Origin: Palsa-892 sp035556215
GTDB lineage: Bacteria > Pseudomonadota > Alphaproteobacteria > Rhizobiales > Xanthobacteraceae
Direction: 5' to 3'
NCBI GenBank assembly: GCA_035556215.1
Contig: DATMFI010000037.1
Location: forward strand, 1-43,503
DNA length: 43,503 nt
In this document: in pieces, positions 27,830 to 36,484 of the stretch
How positions within the stretch are numbered: the first letter of the stretch is position 1
Layout: each line of letters starts with the position of its first letter
Made by a program: the position numbers and the translations under genes
Notes under the pieces: model-generated
Database searches by the model: none
Told to the model about the DNA's origin: nothing
What the model saw: only the letters and a program-made list of their open reading frames with translations

Positions 27830-27888
27830 CTCGCTGCGGCCGGGGATGGCTCCGGCCCGCGGGTCTTCAGGTGGCTGAAGCGGTTGCT

Positions 27889-28398
27889 CTACACGCGCGC
27901 GAGTTTGACGTCCACCTTCGGGCCGCTCTTGATCGTCTGATAGACGACGCAATAACGCTCGGTGAGCTTCAGAAGCTGGTCGAGCTTTTCCTGCGGCGCG
28001 TCGGTATCGACCTTGAAGTTCAGGCGGATTTCGCGGAATCCCACCGGCGCATCCTTGGCGACCGCAAGCGTGCCGCGAAAATCGAGATCGCCCTCGGCGG
28101 AAACCTCGCCGGATTTCAGCGGAATTTCGAGCGCCGTCGAGACGGCTTTGAGCGTAACGCCAGCGCAGGCGACGAGCGCTTCCAAAAGCATGTCGCCCGA
28201 GCAGAGTTCGCGGCCCGAGCCGCCGGTCGCCGGGTGCAGCCCCGCGATCGCGATCGCCTTGCCGGTCTCGACCTTGCAGGCGATGCCTTCATCGTCGAGC
28301 GAGCCTTTGGCTTTGAGCGTAATGACCGCCGCGTTCGGATCGTTTTTATAGCGTTCCTTGAGCGGGCCCTGCAGTTCGCGCAGCGAAGACGAATCCAT
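27889..28398 (-). CDS. OsmC-family protein
   Basis: OsmC/Ohr proteins reduce organic or inorganic peroxides with a cysteine pair. From the ATG at 28398 (AGGAG a few bases upstream) the product has 169 residues. The two expected cysteines are present: C78 in LVACAGVTLKAV and C150 in ERYCVVYQTI. Two further cysteines (C41, C66) exist. The gene starts 28 bases after the stop of the ABC transporter ATPase and is probably co-transcribed. It may be a hydroperoxide or other thiol-dependent reductase; the OsmC/Ohr subclass is not decided. Confidence 0.88.
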   Translation of the reverse strand: MDSSSLRELQGPLKERYKNDPNAAVITLKAKGSLDDEGIACKVETGKAIAIAGLHPATGGSGRELCSGDMLLEALVACAGVTLKAVSTALEIPLKSGEVSAEGDLDFRGTLAVAKDAPVGFREIRLNFKVDTDAPQEKLDQLLKLTERYCVVYQTIKSGPKVDVKLARV

Positions 28399-28426
28399 GT
28401 CGCTCTCCTGTCCGATGGCGGAGCTA

Positions 28427-29200
28427 TCAGATTGCGGCGGCCGGCGCCAGATCCTCGCCGCGCGGTTGCGCCTGCAGGCTGTGGTCGAGCGCTTTGAGCA
28501 CGCGGCGCTTGGCCAGATCGAGCGCTTCGCCGTAGCGGTCGCGCGGCCGCGCCAGCGCGAGATCAATCTCGGCGACGAAGCGCCCCGGCTTCGGGCGCAT
28601 CACCAGGACACGATCGGCGAGAAAAACCGCTTCCTCGACATCGTGCGTGACGAGCAGGAGTGTCGGCCGGAATGCTTCCCACAAATCGAGCAGATGCTCT
28701 TGCAGGCTCGCGCGCGTAAACGCATCCAGCGCCGAGAACGGCTCGTCAAGCAACAGCACCTTCGGGCGCGGCGCGAGTGCGCGGGCGATCGCGACGCGCT
28801 GCGCCTGCCCGCCGGAGAGTTCGCGCGGCCATGATTTGGCGTGATCGGCAAGCCCGACGCGTTGCAAGACTTCGCGCGCGCGTTCGTTACGTTCCGGCGC
28901 GGGAACGTCATCGAGGCCGAAGCCCGCGTTCTGCGCGACGGTGAGCCACGGCAGAAGGCGCGGCTCCTGAAACACGAAGCCGACCGCCGGATGCGGCGCC
29001 ACGATCTTTTCGCCATCCAGCATGATCTTGCCGCGCGTCGGCCGGTCGAGCCCGGCGATCAGGCGCAGCAGCGTGCTCTTGCCGCAGCCGGAGCCGCCGA
29101 CGACCGCGACGATTTCGCCCGCCCGCACGGCGATGTTGACGCGCTCGAGCGCCTTCGCGCCGTTGGGATAGATTTTTTCGATGTTGTCGACGAGCAGCAT
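28427..29200 (-). CDS. ABC transporter ATP-binding protein, SsuB/TauB/NrtD type
   Basis: This is the cytoplasmic ATPase of an importer. From the ATG at 29200 it has 257 residues. Walker A is GGSGCGKST at 35-43, the Q-loop region is FVFQEPRLLPWLTVAQN, the signature is LSGGQAQR, Walker B is VLLLDEPFSALD, and the H-loop is VTHDVEEA. The RLLPW segment and the overall length match the nitrate/sulfonate/taurine subfamily. It follows the permease stop by 7 bases. The transported compound cannot be read from the sequence. Confidence 0.92.
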   Translation of the reverse strand: MLLVDNIEKIYPNGAKALERVNIAVRAGEIVAVVGGSGCGKSTLLRLIAGLDRPTRGKIMLDGEKIVAPHPAVGFVFQEPRLLPWLTVAQNAGFGLDDVPAPERNERAREVLQRVGLADHAKSWPRELSGGQAQRVAIARALAPRPKVLLLDEPFSALDAFTRASLQEHLLDLWEAFRPTLLLVTHDVEEAVFLADRVLVMRPKPGRFVAEIDLALARPRDRYGEALDLAKRRVLKALDHSLQAQPRGEDLAPAAAI

Positions 29201-29207
29201 GATTCTC

Positions 29208-30056
29208 TCAATCGCGCCGCGCGAAGGCGTCTTGCCAGGTGAGGAATGGGGCCGCCGCCGCCGCAAGCAGGCTGTCGGTGATCTTGCCGAGTATGGCGAA
29301 GGTCAGGATCGAGGCGAGAATCTGGTCGGGCTTGCCGAGTTGCTGGCCGTCGATCAGGAGATAACCGAGGCCCTCGGAAGCGCCCATGAATTCGGCGGCG
29401 ACGACGAACATCCACCCCAAGCCCAGTCCGGTGCGCAGGCTGACGACATAGGCCGGCAGAATCGCGGGCAGCAGGATCCGCCGCACCAGCGCCGGCGTCG
29501 AAAGCCGAAACATGCGGCCGACCTCGACGATCTTGCGGTCGACCGAAAGGATCGCGCCGAGAATGCCGAGGTAAACCGGAAAGAAGCAGCCGACCGCGAT
29601 CAGCATGATCTTCGACGTTTCGAAAATGCCGAACCACAAAATGAAGAGCGGCACCCAGGCGATCGACGGCACCGCGCGCAGGCCTTGCAGCGTGGGGTCG
29701 ATCGCGTCGCGCGAGAGTTTCGAGGCGCCCGCGAGCGCGCCGAGGAGCGTCGCCGCGACGACGCCGAGCGCGAAGCCCGCCAGAATCCGCGCCGTCGTCG
29801 CCGCGATATGGCGGAACAATTCGCCGGTGATCGCAAGATCATAGAGTGTCGTGAAGATACGGCTCGGCGGCGGCATCAGCCGCCCTTGCGCGAAACCAAA
29901 ACGCACCGCCGCTTCCCACGCGAGCGCGAGCGCGACCGGCAGGATGAAACCGATCAGAAAACGCCAGCCAACCCGCCGCCGCGGCGCGGCGGCGGAATTG
30001 GCGGATTGTGATGTATCCGCGGCAGCGGAAGATTCGAGCGCGGACATCGCGGTCAT
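29208..30056 (-). CDS. ABC transporter permease, SsuC/TauC type
   Basis: The 282-residue inner-membrane protein has about six to seven membrane segments after an Ala/Ser-rich N-terminus of about 30 residues. The cytoplasmic EAA-like loop is seen as EVGRMFRLSTPALVRRILLPAI-type order, here around residues 180-200, and contacts the ATPase. The start ATG at 30056 lies two bases after the substrate-binding protein stop; an ATG at 30047 is an alternative. Together with its neighbours it forms a complete importer. Confidence 0.92.
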   Translation of the reverse strand: MTAMSALESSAAADTSQSANSAAAPRRRVGWRFLIGFILPVALALAWEAAVRFGFAQGRLMPPPSRIFTTLYDLAITGELFRHIAATTARILAGFALGVVAATLLGALAGASKLSRDAIDPTLQGLRAVPSIAWVPLFILWFGIFETSKIMLIAVGCFFPVYLGILGAILSVDRKIVEVGRMFRLSTPALVRRILLPAILPAYVVSLRTGLGLGWMFVVAAEFMGASEGLGYLLIDGQQLGKPDQILASILTFAILGKITDSLLAAAAAPFLTWQDAFARRD

Positions 30057-30058
30057 GT

Positions 30059-31042
30059 TCAGTTCGTCAGCGCCTTGTTGAACTGCGTATCGATCAGCTC
30101 ATCCAGCGCCTTCGGCACATTGACGTTCGCCGCGATGACGCCGGCCTGCTGCAATGCGAGTCCCGCCGCCAGGATCGACTCCTGCTGCGGCTTGCCGATC
30201 GCGCTATGCGTAAGCTCCGTGCGCTCGGAAAGCTGCTTCTGCGCAACCTTGAGCGGAATCTTCGCGGCTTCCGCGAGATATTCGGCGACTTCCTTCGGAT
30301 GGGCGAGCGACCACTTGCGGGCTTCTTCATATACGCGAAGCACGCGCGCCACGGCGTCGGGGTGCTCCTTCGCGAACTGTTCGCGCACGTTGAGGATGCC
30401 CCAGGTGTTCGCTTCGGGCTTGCGATAGAACAATACCGCGCCCTCATCGAGCTCGGCCGCCGCCATCATCGGATCGAGCCCGGCCCAGGCATCGACGTCG
30501 CCGCGGATCAGTGCGGTGCGTCCGTCCGGGTGCTGGAGGAGAACGAATTTCACGTCCTTGTCGGTGAGCTTGGCTTCCGCGAGCGCGCGCACGAGAAAGA
30601 TATGCGGATCGGTGCCGCGCGTCACCGCAACCGACTTGCCCTTGAGATCGGCGACCGATTTGATGCCGGTGTCCTTGCGCGTGACGAGCGCCGTCCACTC
30701 GGGCCGCGAATAGACATAAATCGATTTCAGCGGATTGCCGTTGATGCGCGCGACAAGCGCGGCTGAGCCCGCCGTCGAGCCGAAATCGATCGCGCCCGCG
30801 TTCAGAAACTCGAGCGCCTTGTTGGAGCCGAGCGTCTGCACCCAGTTCACCTTCACGTTGTCCTTGGCGAATTCCTTTTCGAGGAGGCCCTGTTTCTTGA
30901 GCACGATCGAAACCGGGTTGTAGGTCGCCCAGTCGATGTTGAGCGTCTCAAGCGAAGCCGCATGCGCGGGGCGCGCGGCAGGTGCAACGAACGGAAGGGC
31001 GGCAAGCGCGATGAGGGCGGCGCGGCGCGAAACAAGAGACAT
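30059..31042 (-). CDS. ABC transporter substrate-binding protein, SsuA/NMT1 family
   Basis: This is the periplasmic binding protein of the importer, 327 residues from the ATG at 31042 (GGAG seven bases upstream). The N-terminus is a signal peptide, with SRRAALIALAALPF followed by an AHA-A cleavage-like site near residue 28; the paired arginines could make it a Tat signal. The mature part has the family pattern NIDWATYNPVSIVLKKQGLLE, FLNAGAIDFGSTAGSAAL and VAVTRGTDPHIFLV. Sulfonates are the most likely ligands by family, but nitrate, taurine or related small acids cannot be excluded. Confidence 0.9.
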   Translation of the reverse strand: MSLVSRRAALIALAALPFVAPAARPAHAASLETLNIDWATYNPVSIVLKKQGLLEKEFAKDNVKVNWVQTLGSNKALEFLNAGAIDFGSTAGSAALVARINGNPLKSIYVYSRPEWTALVTRKDTGIKSVADLKGKSVAVTRGTDPHIFLVRALAEAKLTDKDVKFVLLQHPDGRTALIRGDVDAWAGLDPMMAAAELDEGAVLFYRKPEANTWGILNVREQFAKEHPDAVARVLRVYEEARKWSLAHPKEVAEYLAEAAKIPLKVAQKQLSERTELTHSAIGKPQQESILAAGLALQQAGVIAANVNVPKALDELIDTQFNKALTN

Positions 31043-31141
31043 AAGAGAGCTCCGATTGACGGGGTCGGAGCGGACTCCAACGCGACCGTGAGGGATAAAT
31101 TGCGCTGAGCCAGGCGGCAAAACGCATTCGCAATTGGCCAA

Positions 31142-31170
31142 ATCATCAAAGACCGAAAAATTATTGTCAA
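31142..31170 (-). promoter_or_regulatory. possible promoter of the ABC transporter operon
   Basis: The complementary strand has a perfect -35 TTGACA (31165-31170) and a 4-of-6 -10 GATGAT (31142-31147), 17 bases apart. It would give a leader of about 95 bases before the substrate-binding protein gene. It shares its -35 region with the rightward glnD promoter. Confidence 0.4.
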
Positions 31171-31192
31171 TAGAAATATTATACAATAATAT
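31164..31192 (+). promoter_or_regulatory. probable promoter of glnD, overlapping an AT-rich inverted repeat
   Basis: TTGTCA (31164-31169) and TAATAT (31187-31192) are separated by 17 bases and point to glnD, giving a leader of about 120 bases. The -10 lies in a perfect 8-bp inverted repeat, AATATTAT (31175-31182) and ATAATATT (31186-31193). That repeat is placed where an operator would compete with polymerase. The surrounding 70 bases (31135-31207) are very AT-rich against a GC-rich genome. The 275-base gap holds no gene that I can see. Confidence 0.5.
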
Positions 31193-31317
31193 TAAGTTAT
31201 ATATTGACGCCGCTGCTGCTTCTTGCGGCACGCCGGCACTCGCGCCTTCATGCCATAACGTGCGAGACCGAAAGCTCGCCCGCGCGATTCCAGCTGCCGC
31301 CAAAGGCCCGTTGTTGC

Positions 31318-34131
31318 ATGCCGACTGCCGCCCGTTCACGCCCTGCCTCCGCAGCCCGGGAGCTGTTCGATCTTTCGGACCTCAAGGCCGAAATCGATGC
31401 GTTGCGCAACGAGTATGAGGGCCGCGACAGCGACATGCGGCTCGCCTTCGCACAATGCGTGAAGCGCGCGCTGGTCGAGGGGCGAAAGCGCGCCGAAGCC
31501 TTGCTGCTTGAAGACGGTCACGGCACCGCCTGCGCCGAGCGGCTGTCGCGCCTGATGGATGCGATCATCCAGCTCGCCTATGAGTTCGCGACCGGCGTGC
31601 TCTATCGCTCATCCAATCCATCGGCGAGCGAGCGCATGGCGGTCGTCGCCGTCGGCGGCTACGGCCGCGGCTTGCTCGCGCCGGGCTCGGACATCGATCT
31701 TCTCTTTATCCTTCCCTACAAACAGACCGCCTGGGGCGAGAGCGTCGCCGAAGCCATTCTCTATGCATTGTGGGATATGGGGCTGAAGGTCGGCCACGCC
31801 ACGCGCTCGGTCGATGAGTGCATCCGCCAGGCGCGCGCCGACATGACGATCCGCACGACGATCCTCGAGGCGCGGCTGATCACCGGCGACGAGACGCTGT
31901 TCAACGAACTCGTCGCGCGCTTCGACCGCGACATCGTGCAGGGCACCGCCGCCGATTTCGTCGCGGCGAAGCTCGCCGAGCGCGACGAGCGCCACAAGCG
32001 CGCCGGTCAGTCGCGCTATCTCGTCGAGCCGAATGTGAAGGACGGCAAGGGCGGCCTGCGCGACCTGCATACGCTGTTCTGGATCGCGAAATATGTCTAT
32101 CGCGTGCGCAGCCTGCACGAGCTGGTGGAAAAAGGCGTCTTCACCAAAGCCGAATACGCGCTTTTTCTTCGCTGCGGCGATTTCCTGTGGTCGGTGCGCT
32201 GCAATCTGCACTTCCTCGCCGGCCGCGCCGAGGAGCGGCTGAACTTCGAAGTGCAGAACGATATGGCCAAGCGCCTCGGCTACACCGAGCATCCCGGCCT
32301 GCGCGACGTCGAGCGCTTCATGAAGCACTATTTTCTTGTCGCGAAAGACGTCGGCGATCTCACCGCGATTCTATGCGCGGCGCTCGAGGAAATTCACGCC
32401 AAGGTCGCGCCACGGCTTGCGCGCGCGCTCGTGCGCCTCACGCGCCGTCACGCGCGGCCGATCAAGGACGCGCCGGGTTTCGTCATCGACAACGGCCGTC
32501 TCAATGTCGCGGGCGAAAAGGTCTTCGAGCGCGATCCGGTCAACCTTATTCGCATGTTTCATATCGCGGGCCGCGAGGATCTCGACCTGCACCCCGATGC
32601 GCTGCGGCTGACGCGCCGCTCGCTGAAACTGATCGACGGCGAAGTGCGCGAGGATAGCGAGGCAAACCGGCTGTTTCTGGAGATTCTCACCTCGCGCAAC
32701 ACGCCCGAAACGGTGCTGCGCAAGATGAACGAGACCGGCGTGCTCGGCCGTTTCGTGCCGGAATTCGGCCAGGTCGTCGCGATGATGCAGTTCAATCTCT
32801 ATCACCACTACACGGTTGACGAGCATCTCTTGCGCTGCATCGGCGTGCTGTCCGAGATCGAGCATGGCGGCAATCCCGAGAATGGCCTCGCCAACGAATT
32901 GATGCCGGGCATCAAGAACCGCACCATTTTGTATGTGAGCCTGTTCCTGCACGACATCGCCAAGGGCCGCCCGGAGGATCATTCGATTGCCGGGGCGCGC
33001 GTTGCGCGCAAGCTCTGCCCGCGCTTCGGCCTCAACGCCGCCGAGACCGAAACGGTGAGCTGGCTGATCGAGCAGCATCTCACGATGTCGACGATCGCCC
33101 AGTCGCGCGATCTTTCCGACCGCAAGACCATCGAGGACTTCGCGGCGGTGGTGCAGAATCTCGAACGCCTGAAGCTTCTTCTTGTTCTCACCACCGCCGA
33201 TATCCGCGCCGTCGGCCCCGGCGTATGGAACGGCTGGAAATCGCAGCTTCTGAAAAATCTCTATTACGAAACCGAGCCGACGCTGACCGGCGGCTTCTCC
33301 GAGGTCGATCGCGCGCGCCGCATCGAATTCGCGCAAAGCGAGTTCCGCGCGGCGATGCCCGGCTGGAGCGCCGATGCGCTGGACCGCTACATCGCCCGCC
33401 ACTATCCGCCTTACTGGCTGAAGGTGGATGTTGCCCGCAAGGTGGCGGACGCGCATTTCATCGCCGAGGCCGAACGCGACAACCGCTCGCTCGCGACCTC
33501 GGCGCGTATCGACGCCTCGCGCGGCGTTACCGAACTCACGATTCTGGCGCAGGATCACCCGCGCCTGCTCTCCAGCATCGCCGGCGCCTGTGCGCTCGCG
33601 GGCGGCAACATCGTGGACGCGCAGATTTTCACGACGACCGACGGTCTTGCCCTCGATACGATCTCGATCTCGCGCGAGTTCGAGCGCGACGAGGATGAGG
33701 AGCGCCGCGTCGCGCGCATCGCCGACGGCATCGAGCGTGCGCTGAAAGGCGAGATGAGGCTTCCCGAAGTCGTCGCCCAGCGCGGCAAGAGCCGTCACAC
33801 CGCCTTCAGCGTCGTGCCGGAAGTCGCCATCAACAATCTGTGGTCGAACCGCTACAGCGTCATCGAAGTCACCGGCCTCGACCGGCCGGGACTGTTGTAC
33901 GATCTCACCAACACGCTCTCGCGCCTCAATCTCAACATCGCCTCGGCGCATGTCGCAACTTTCGGCGAGCGCGCCGTTGACGTCTTTTATGTGACGGATC
34001 TGACCGGCGGAAAAATCCGCTCGGGGCCCGCGACCAATGCGATTCGCAAGGCGCTGACCCAGCTTTTCGACGCGCGCGGCGCGGCGGCAAAGCCCGCAAA
34101 ACGCGCCAAAACCGCGCGCGAGCGCGCTTAA
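31318..34131 (+). CDS. glnD: bifunctional uridylyltransferase/uridylyl-removing enzyme GlnD
   Basis: GlnD senses glutamine and uridylylates or deuridylylates PII proteins, setting nitrogen metabolism. From the ATG at 31318 it has 937 residues; an ATG at 31204 would fall close to the predicted transcription start and adds an unrelated N-terminus. The nucleotidyltransferase site is GGYGRGLLAPGSDIDLLFI with D125 and D127. The HD domain has H545-D546 (FLHDIAKG). Two C-terminal ACT domains begin near 738 and 847 and bind glutamine. The neighbourhood with mutS is conserved, but an ABC transporter block intervenes. Confidence 0.96.
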   Translation: MPTAARSRPASAARELFDLSDLKAEIDALRNEYEGRDSDMRLAFAQCVKRALVEGRKRAEALLLEDGHGTACAERLSRLMDAIIQLAYEFATGVLYRSSNPSASERMAVVAVGGYGRGLLAPGSDIDLLFILPYKQTAWGESVAEAILYALWDMGLKVGHATRSVDECIRQARADMTIRTTILEARLITGDETLFNELVARFDRDIVQGTAADFVAAKLAERDERHKRAGQSRYLVEPNVKDGKGGLRDLHTLFWIAKYVYRVRSLHELVEKGVFTKAEYALFLRCGDFLWSVRCNLHFLAGRAEERLNFEVQNDMAKRLGYTEHPGLRDVERFMKHYFLVAKDVGDLTAILCAALEEIHAKVAPRLARALVRLTRRHARPIKDAPGFVIDNGRLNVAGEKVFERDPVNLIRMFHIAGREDLDLHPDALRLTRRSLKLIDGEVREDSEANRLFLEILTSRNTPETVLRKMNETGVLGRFVPEFGQVVAMMQFNLYHHYTVDEHLLRCIGVLSEIEHGGNPENGLANELMPGIKNRTILYVSLFLHDIAKGRPEDHSIAGARVARKLCPRFGLNAAETETVSWLIEQHLTMSTIAQSRDLSDRKTIEDFAAVVQNLERLKLLLVLTTADIRAVGPGVWNGWKSQLLKNLYYETEPTLTGGFSEVDRARRIEFAQSEFRAAMPGWSADALDRYIARHYPPYWLKVDVARKVADAHFIAEAERDNRSLATSARIDASRGVTELTILAQDHPRLLSSIAGACALAGGNIVDAQIFTTTDGLALDTISISREFERDEDEERRVARIADGIERALKGEMRLPEVVAQRGKSRHTAFSVVPEVAINNLWSNRYSVIEVTGLDRPGLLYDLTNTLSRLNLNIASAHVATFGERAVDVFYVTDLTGGKIRSGPATNAIRKALTQLFDARGAAAKPAKRAKTARERA

Positions 34132-34210
34132 CCGCGCTTTAAATCGCCGCATTTACATCTGCTTAACGGTAATGCCGTGCGGGCTGCGCGGCGCTGCGGG
34201 ATGGAAAGCC

Positions 34211-36484
34211 ATGGTTTGGGGCAGACAGGACAGCAAGCGCCGCGAGCCGGTTCTCGGCACGCATGGCTCGCTGCATGGTCTGCGCCTGTCGCCCAGCGAT
34301 CGCGCCGGCGGCACCATCGAAGCCGATCGGGAAACGCGCGAGACACCGGCCGCCAGGCCGCGCAAGCCGAAGAAAAGCCGCGAGCGCGGCCAGGATCGGG
34401 GCAAGGCGCGCGAAAAATCGCGCGGCAGATCGGGCGGCAAATTCCGCGGCAATATCCGCACACTTATATATTGGTGCTTCGTCGCCGCCGTGTGGGCGGC
34501 GATCGCGCTCGCGGCGCTGATCGGCTGGCACATGATGAAGCTGCCGCCGATCAATTCGCTGGTCGTGCCCAAGCGCCCCCCGACCATCACGATCCTCGGC
34601 GTCGATGGCAAGACGATCGCCGTGCGCGGCGACATGGGCGGCGCGGCGGTGCCGCTGAAGGCGCTGCCGCCTTATCTGCCCAAAGCCTTTGTCGCGATCG
34701 AGGATCGCCGCTTCTATCACCACTTCGGTCTCGATCCGATTGGCCTCTCGCGTGCCGTCGTAACGAATCTCCTGCATCGCGGCGTGCGCGAGGGCGGCTC
34801 GACGCTCACCCAGCAGCTCGCCAAGAATCTGTTCCTGACCCAGGAGCGCACGCTATCGCGCAAGATCGACGAGGTGATCCTCGCGCTCGGATTGGAAGCG
34901 AAATATTCCAAGAACCAGATTCTCGAGCTTTACCTCAACCGCGTTTATTTCGGCGCCGGCGCCTACGGCGTCGAGGCCGCGTCGCAACGCTATTTCGGAA
35001 AATCCGCGCGCAACGTGACGCTCGCCGAAGCCGCGATGCTCGCCGGTCTCGTCAAGGCGCCGTCGCGCCTCGCGCCGACGCGCAATCCGAAGCTCGCGCG
35101 CGAGCGCGCCGAGCTCGTGCTCGCCGCGATGGTTGACGGCGGCTTCATCTCGTCGGCGATGGCGAAATCGGCGCATATCCAGCGCGTCGCGATCAGCAAG
35201 GAAACCGGCCCGGGATCGATCGGCTATGTCGCCGACTGGGTGATGGATTCCTTGAACGACTATGTCGGCCGCTTCGATACCGACGTCACCGTGCAGACGA
35301 CGATTGACCCGGCGCTGCAGGAGGTTGCGGAAAAAGCGCTCGCCGACGAGCTTGCGCGGAAAGGCGACCGCTATGGCGTGACGCAGGGCGCGCTTGTGGC
35401 GATCGACACCACCGGCGCGGTGCGCGCGCTGGTCGGCGGCCGCAACTACGGCGACAGCCAGTTCAACCGCGCCGTCTCGGCGCATCGCCAGCCGGGTTCA
35501 TCCTTCAAGCCGTTCGTCTATCTCACCGCGCTTGAGCGCGGGCTTACGCCCGACACCGTACGCGACGACGCGCCGATCCAGCTCAAGGGCTGGAAGCCGA
35601 TGAATTACACGCATCAATATATGGGGCCGGTGACGCTGACGCAGGCGCTCGCCAATTCGCTGAACACCGTCGCCGTGCGCCTTACGCTCGAAGCCGGCCC
35701 CGCGAATGTCGTGAAGACCGCCCGCCGCCTCGGCATCGCATCGCCGCTCGAGGCGAACCCGTCGATCGCGCTCGGCACTTCGGAAGTAACGCCGCTGGAA
35801 CTCGTCGGCGCTTATGTGCCGTTCGCGAACGGCGGCATTGCCGCGCTTCCGCATGTGATCGAGCGCGTGCGCGGCGAGAAGAATAAAGTGCTTTACGCGC
35901 GCAATGTCTCCGGCTCCGGCCGCGTCGTGGCGCTGCCCTATGTCGCGATGATGAACCGCATGATGCAGGAGACGCTGCTCACCGGTACGGCGCGCCGCGC
36001 CTCGATCCCCGGCTGGCCCGCCGCCGGCAAGACCGGCACCAGCCAGGATTATCGCGACGCCTGGTTCGTCGGCTATACCGGCCACATGGTCGCCGGCATC
36101 TGGCTCGGCAACGACGATTCCTCGCCGACGAAGAAGGCGACGGGCGGCGGGCTTCCGGTCGAAATCTGGAACCGCTTCATGCGCGCCGCGCATCAGAATG
36201 TGCCGGAGGTCGATCTGCCCGGCACCAATCTTTATGCCGGAGCGGGCTGGGCACAGAACCCGGCGCCGATGGCGCCGCAAGCGCAGATCTATCCGCAAGG
36301 GCAAGGCTATCCGCAACAAGGTTATCCGCAACAGGGTTATCCGCAACAGGGCTACCCGCAGCAAGGCGGCGGTATGCTGCCGCCCGGCAATGTCGGCGGC
36401 GGTTATCCGCCGCAGCAGGCGCAGCCGCGCCGCGAAGAAAATCCGTTCTCGCAATTGTTCGGCGCGCTGTTCGGCGGGCGTTAG
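34211..36484 (+). CDS. class A penicillin-binding protein (PBP1a family)
   Basis: This bifunctional enzyme polymerises and cross-links peptidoglycan. From the ATG at 34211 it has 757 residues; an ATG at 34172 is possible. The cytoplasmic N-terminus (about 1-80) is very basic, followed by one membrane anchor (about 85-105). The GT51 glycosyltransferase has E164 in AIEDRRFYHHFG and GGSTLTQQLAKN. The transpeptidase has SSFK (S430, K433), SLN, and KTG with K607. The C-terminus is a Pro/Gln/Gly tail with four YPQQG units. The stop overlaps the convergent downstream gene by four bases. Confidence 0.94.
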   Translation: MVWGRQDSKRREPVLGTHGSLHGLRLSPSDRAGGTIEADRETRETPAARPRKPKKSRERGQDRGKAREKSRGRSGGKFRGNIRTLIYWCFVAAVWAAIALAALIGWHMMKLPPINSLVVPKRPPTITILGVDGKTIAVRGDMGGAAVPLKALPPYLPKAFVAIEDRRFYHHFGLDPIGLSRAVVTNLLHRGVREGGSTLTQQLAKNLFLTQERTLSRKIDEVILALGLEAKYSKNQILELYLNRVYFGAGAYGVEAASQRYFGKSARNVTLAEAAMLAGLVKAPSRLAPTRNPKLARERAELVLAAMVDGGFISSAMAKSAHIQRVAISKETGPGSIGYVADWVMDSLNDYVGRFDTDVTVQTTIDPALQEVAEKALADELARKGDRYGVTQGALVAIDTTGAVRALVGGRNYGDSQFNRAVSAHRQPGSSFKPFVYLTALERGLTPDTVRDDAPIQLKGWKPMNYTHQYMGPVTLTQALANSLNTVAVRLTLEAGPANVVKTARRLGIASPLEANPSIALGTSEVTPLELVGAYVPFANGGIAALPHVIERVRGEKNKVLYARNVSGSGRVVALPYVAMMNRMMQETLLTGTARRASIPGWPAAGKTGTSQDYRDAWFVGYTGHMVAGIWLGNDDSSPTKKATGGGLPVEIWNRFMRAAHQNVPEVDLPGTNLYAGAGWAQNPAPMAPQAQIYPQGQGYPQQGYPQQGYPQQGYPQQGGGMLPPGNVGGGYPPQQAQPRREENPFSQLFGALFGGR
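36308..36367 (+). repeat. four 15-bp tandem repeats encoding YPQQG
   Basis: Four consecutive in-frame units (36308-36322, 36323-36337, 36338-36352, 36353-36367) each encode Tyr-Pro-Gln-Gln-Gly. They differ only at synonymous third positions. They lie in the extracytoplasmic tail of the penicillin-binding protein. Such repeats can change copy number by slippage without a frameshift. Confidence 0.9.

Noticed and set aside
32371..34152. 593-residue frame antisense to glnD
   Set aside because: Same explanation; GlnD motifs are intact on the other strand.
36308..36367. Tandem repeats as a possible CRISPR array
   Set aside because: The units are 15 bp, contiguous, without spacers, and in frame within the penicillin-binding protein gene.
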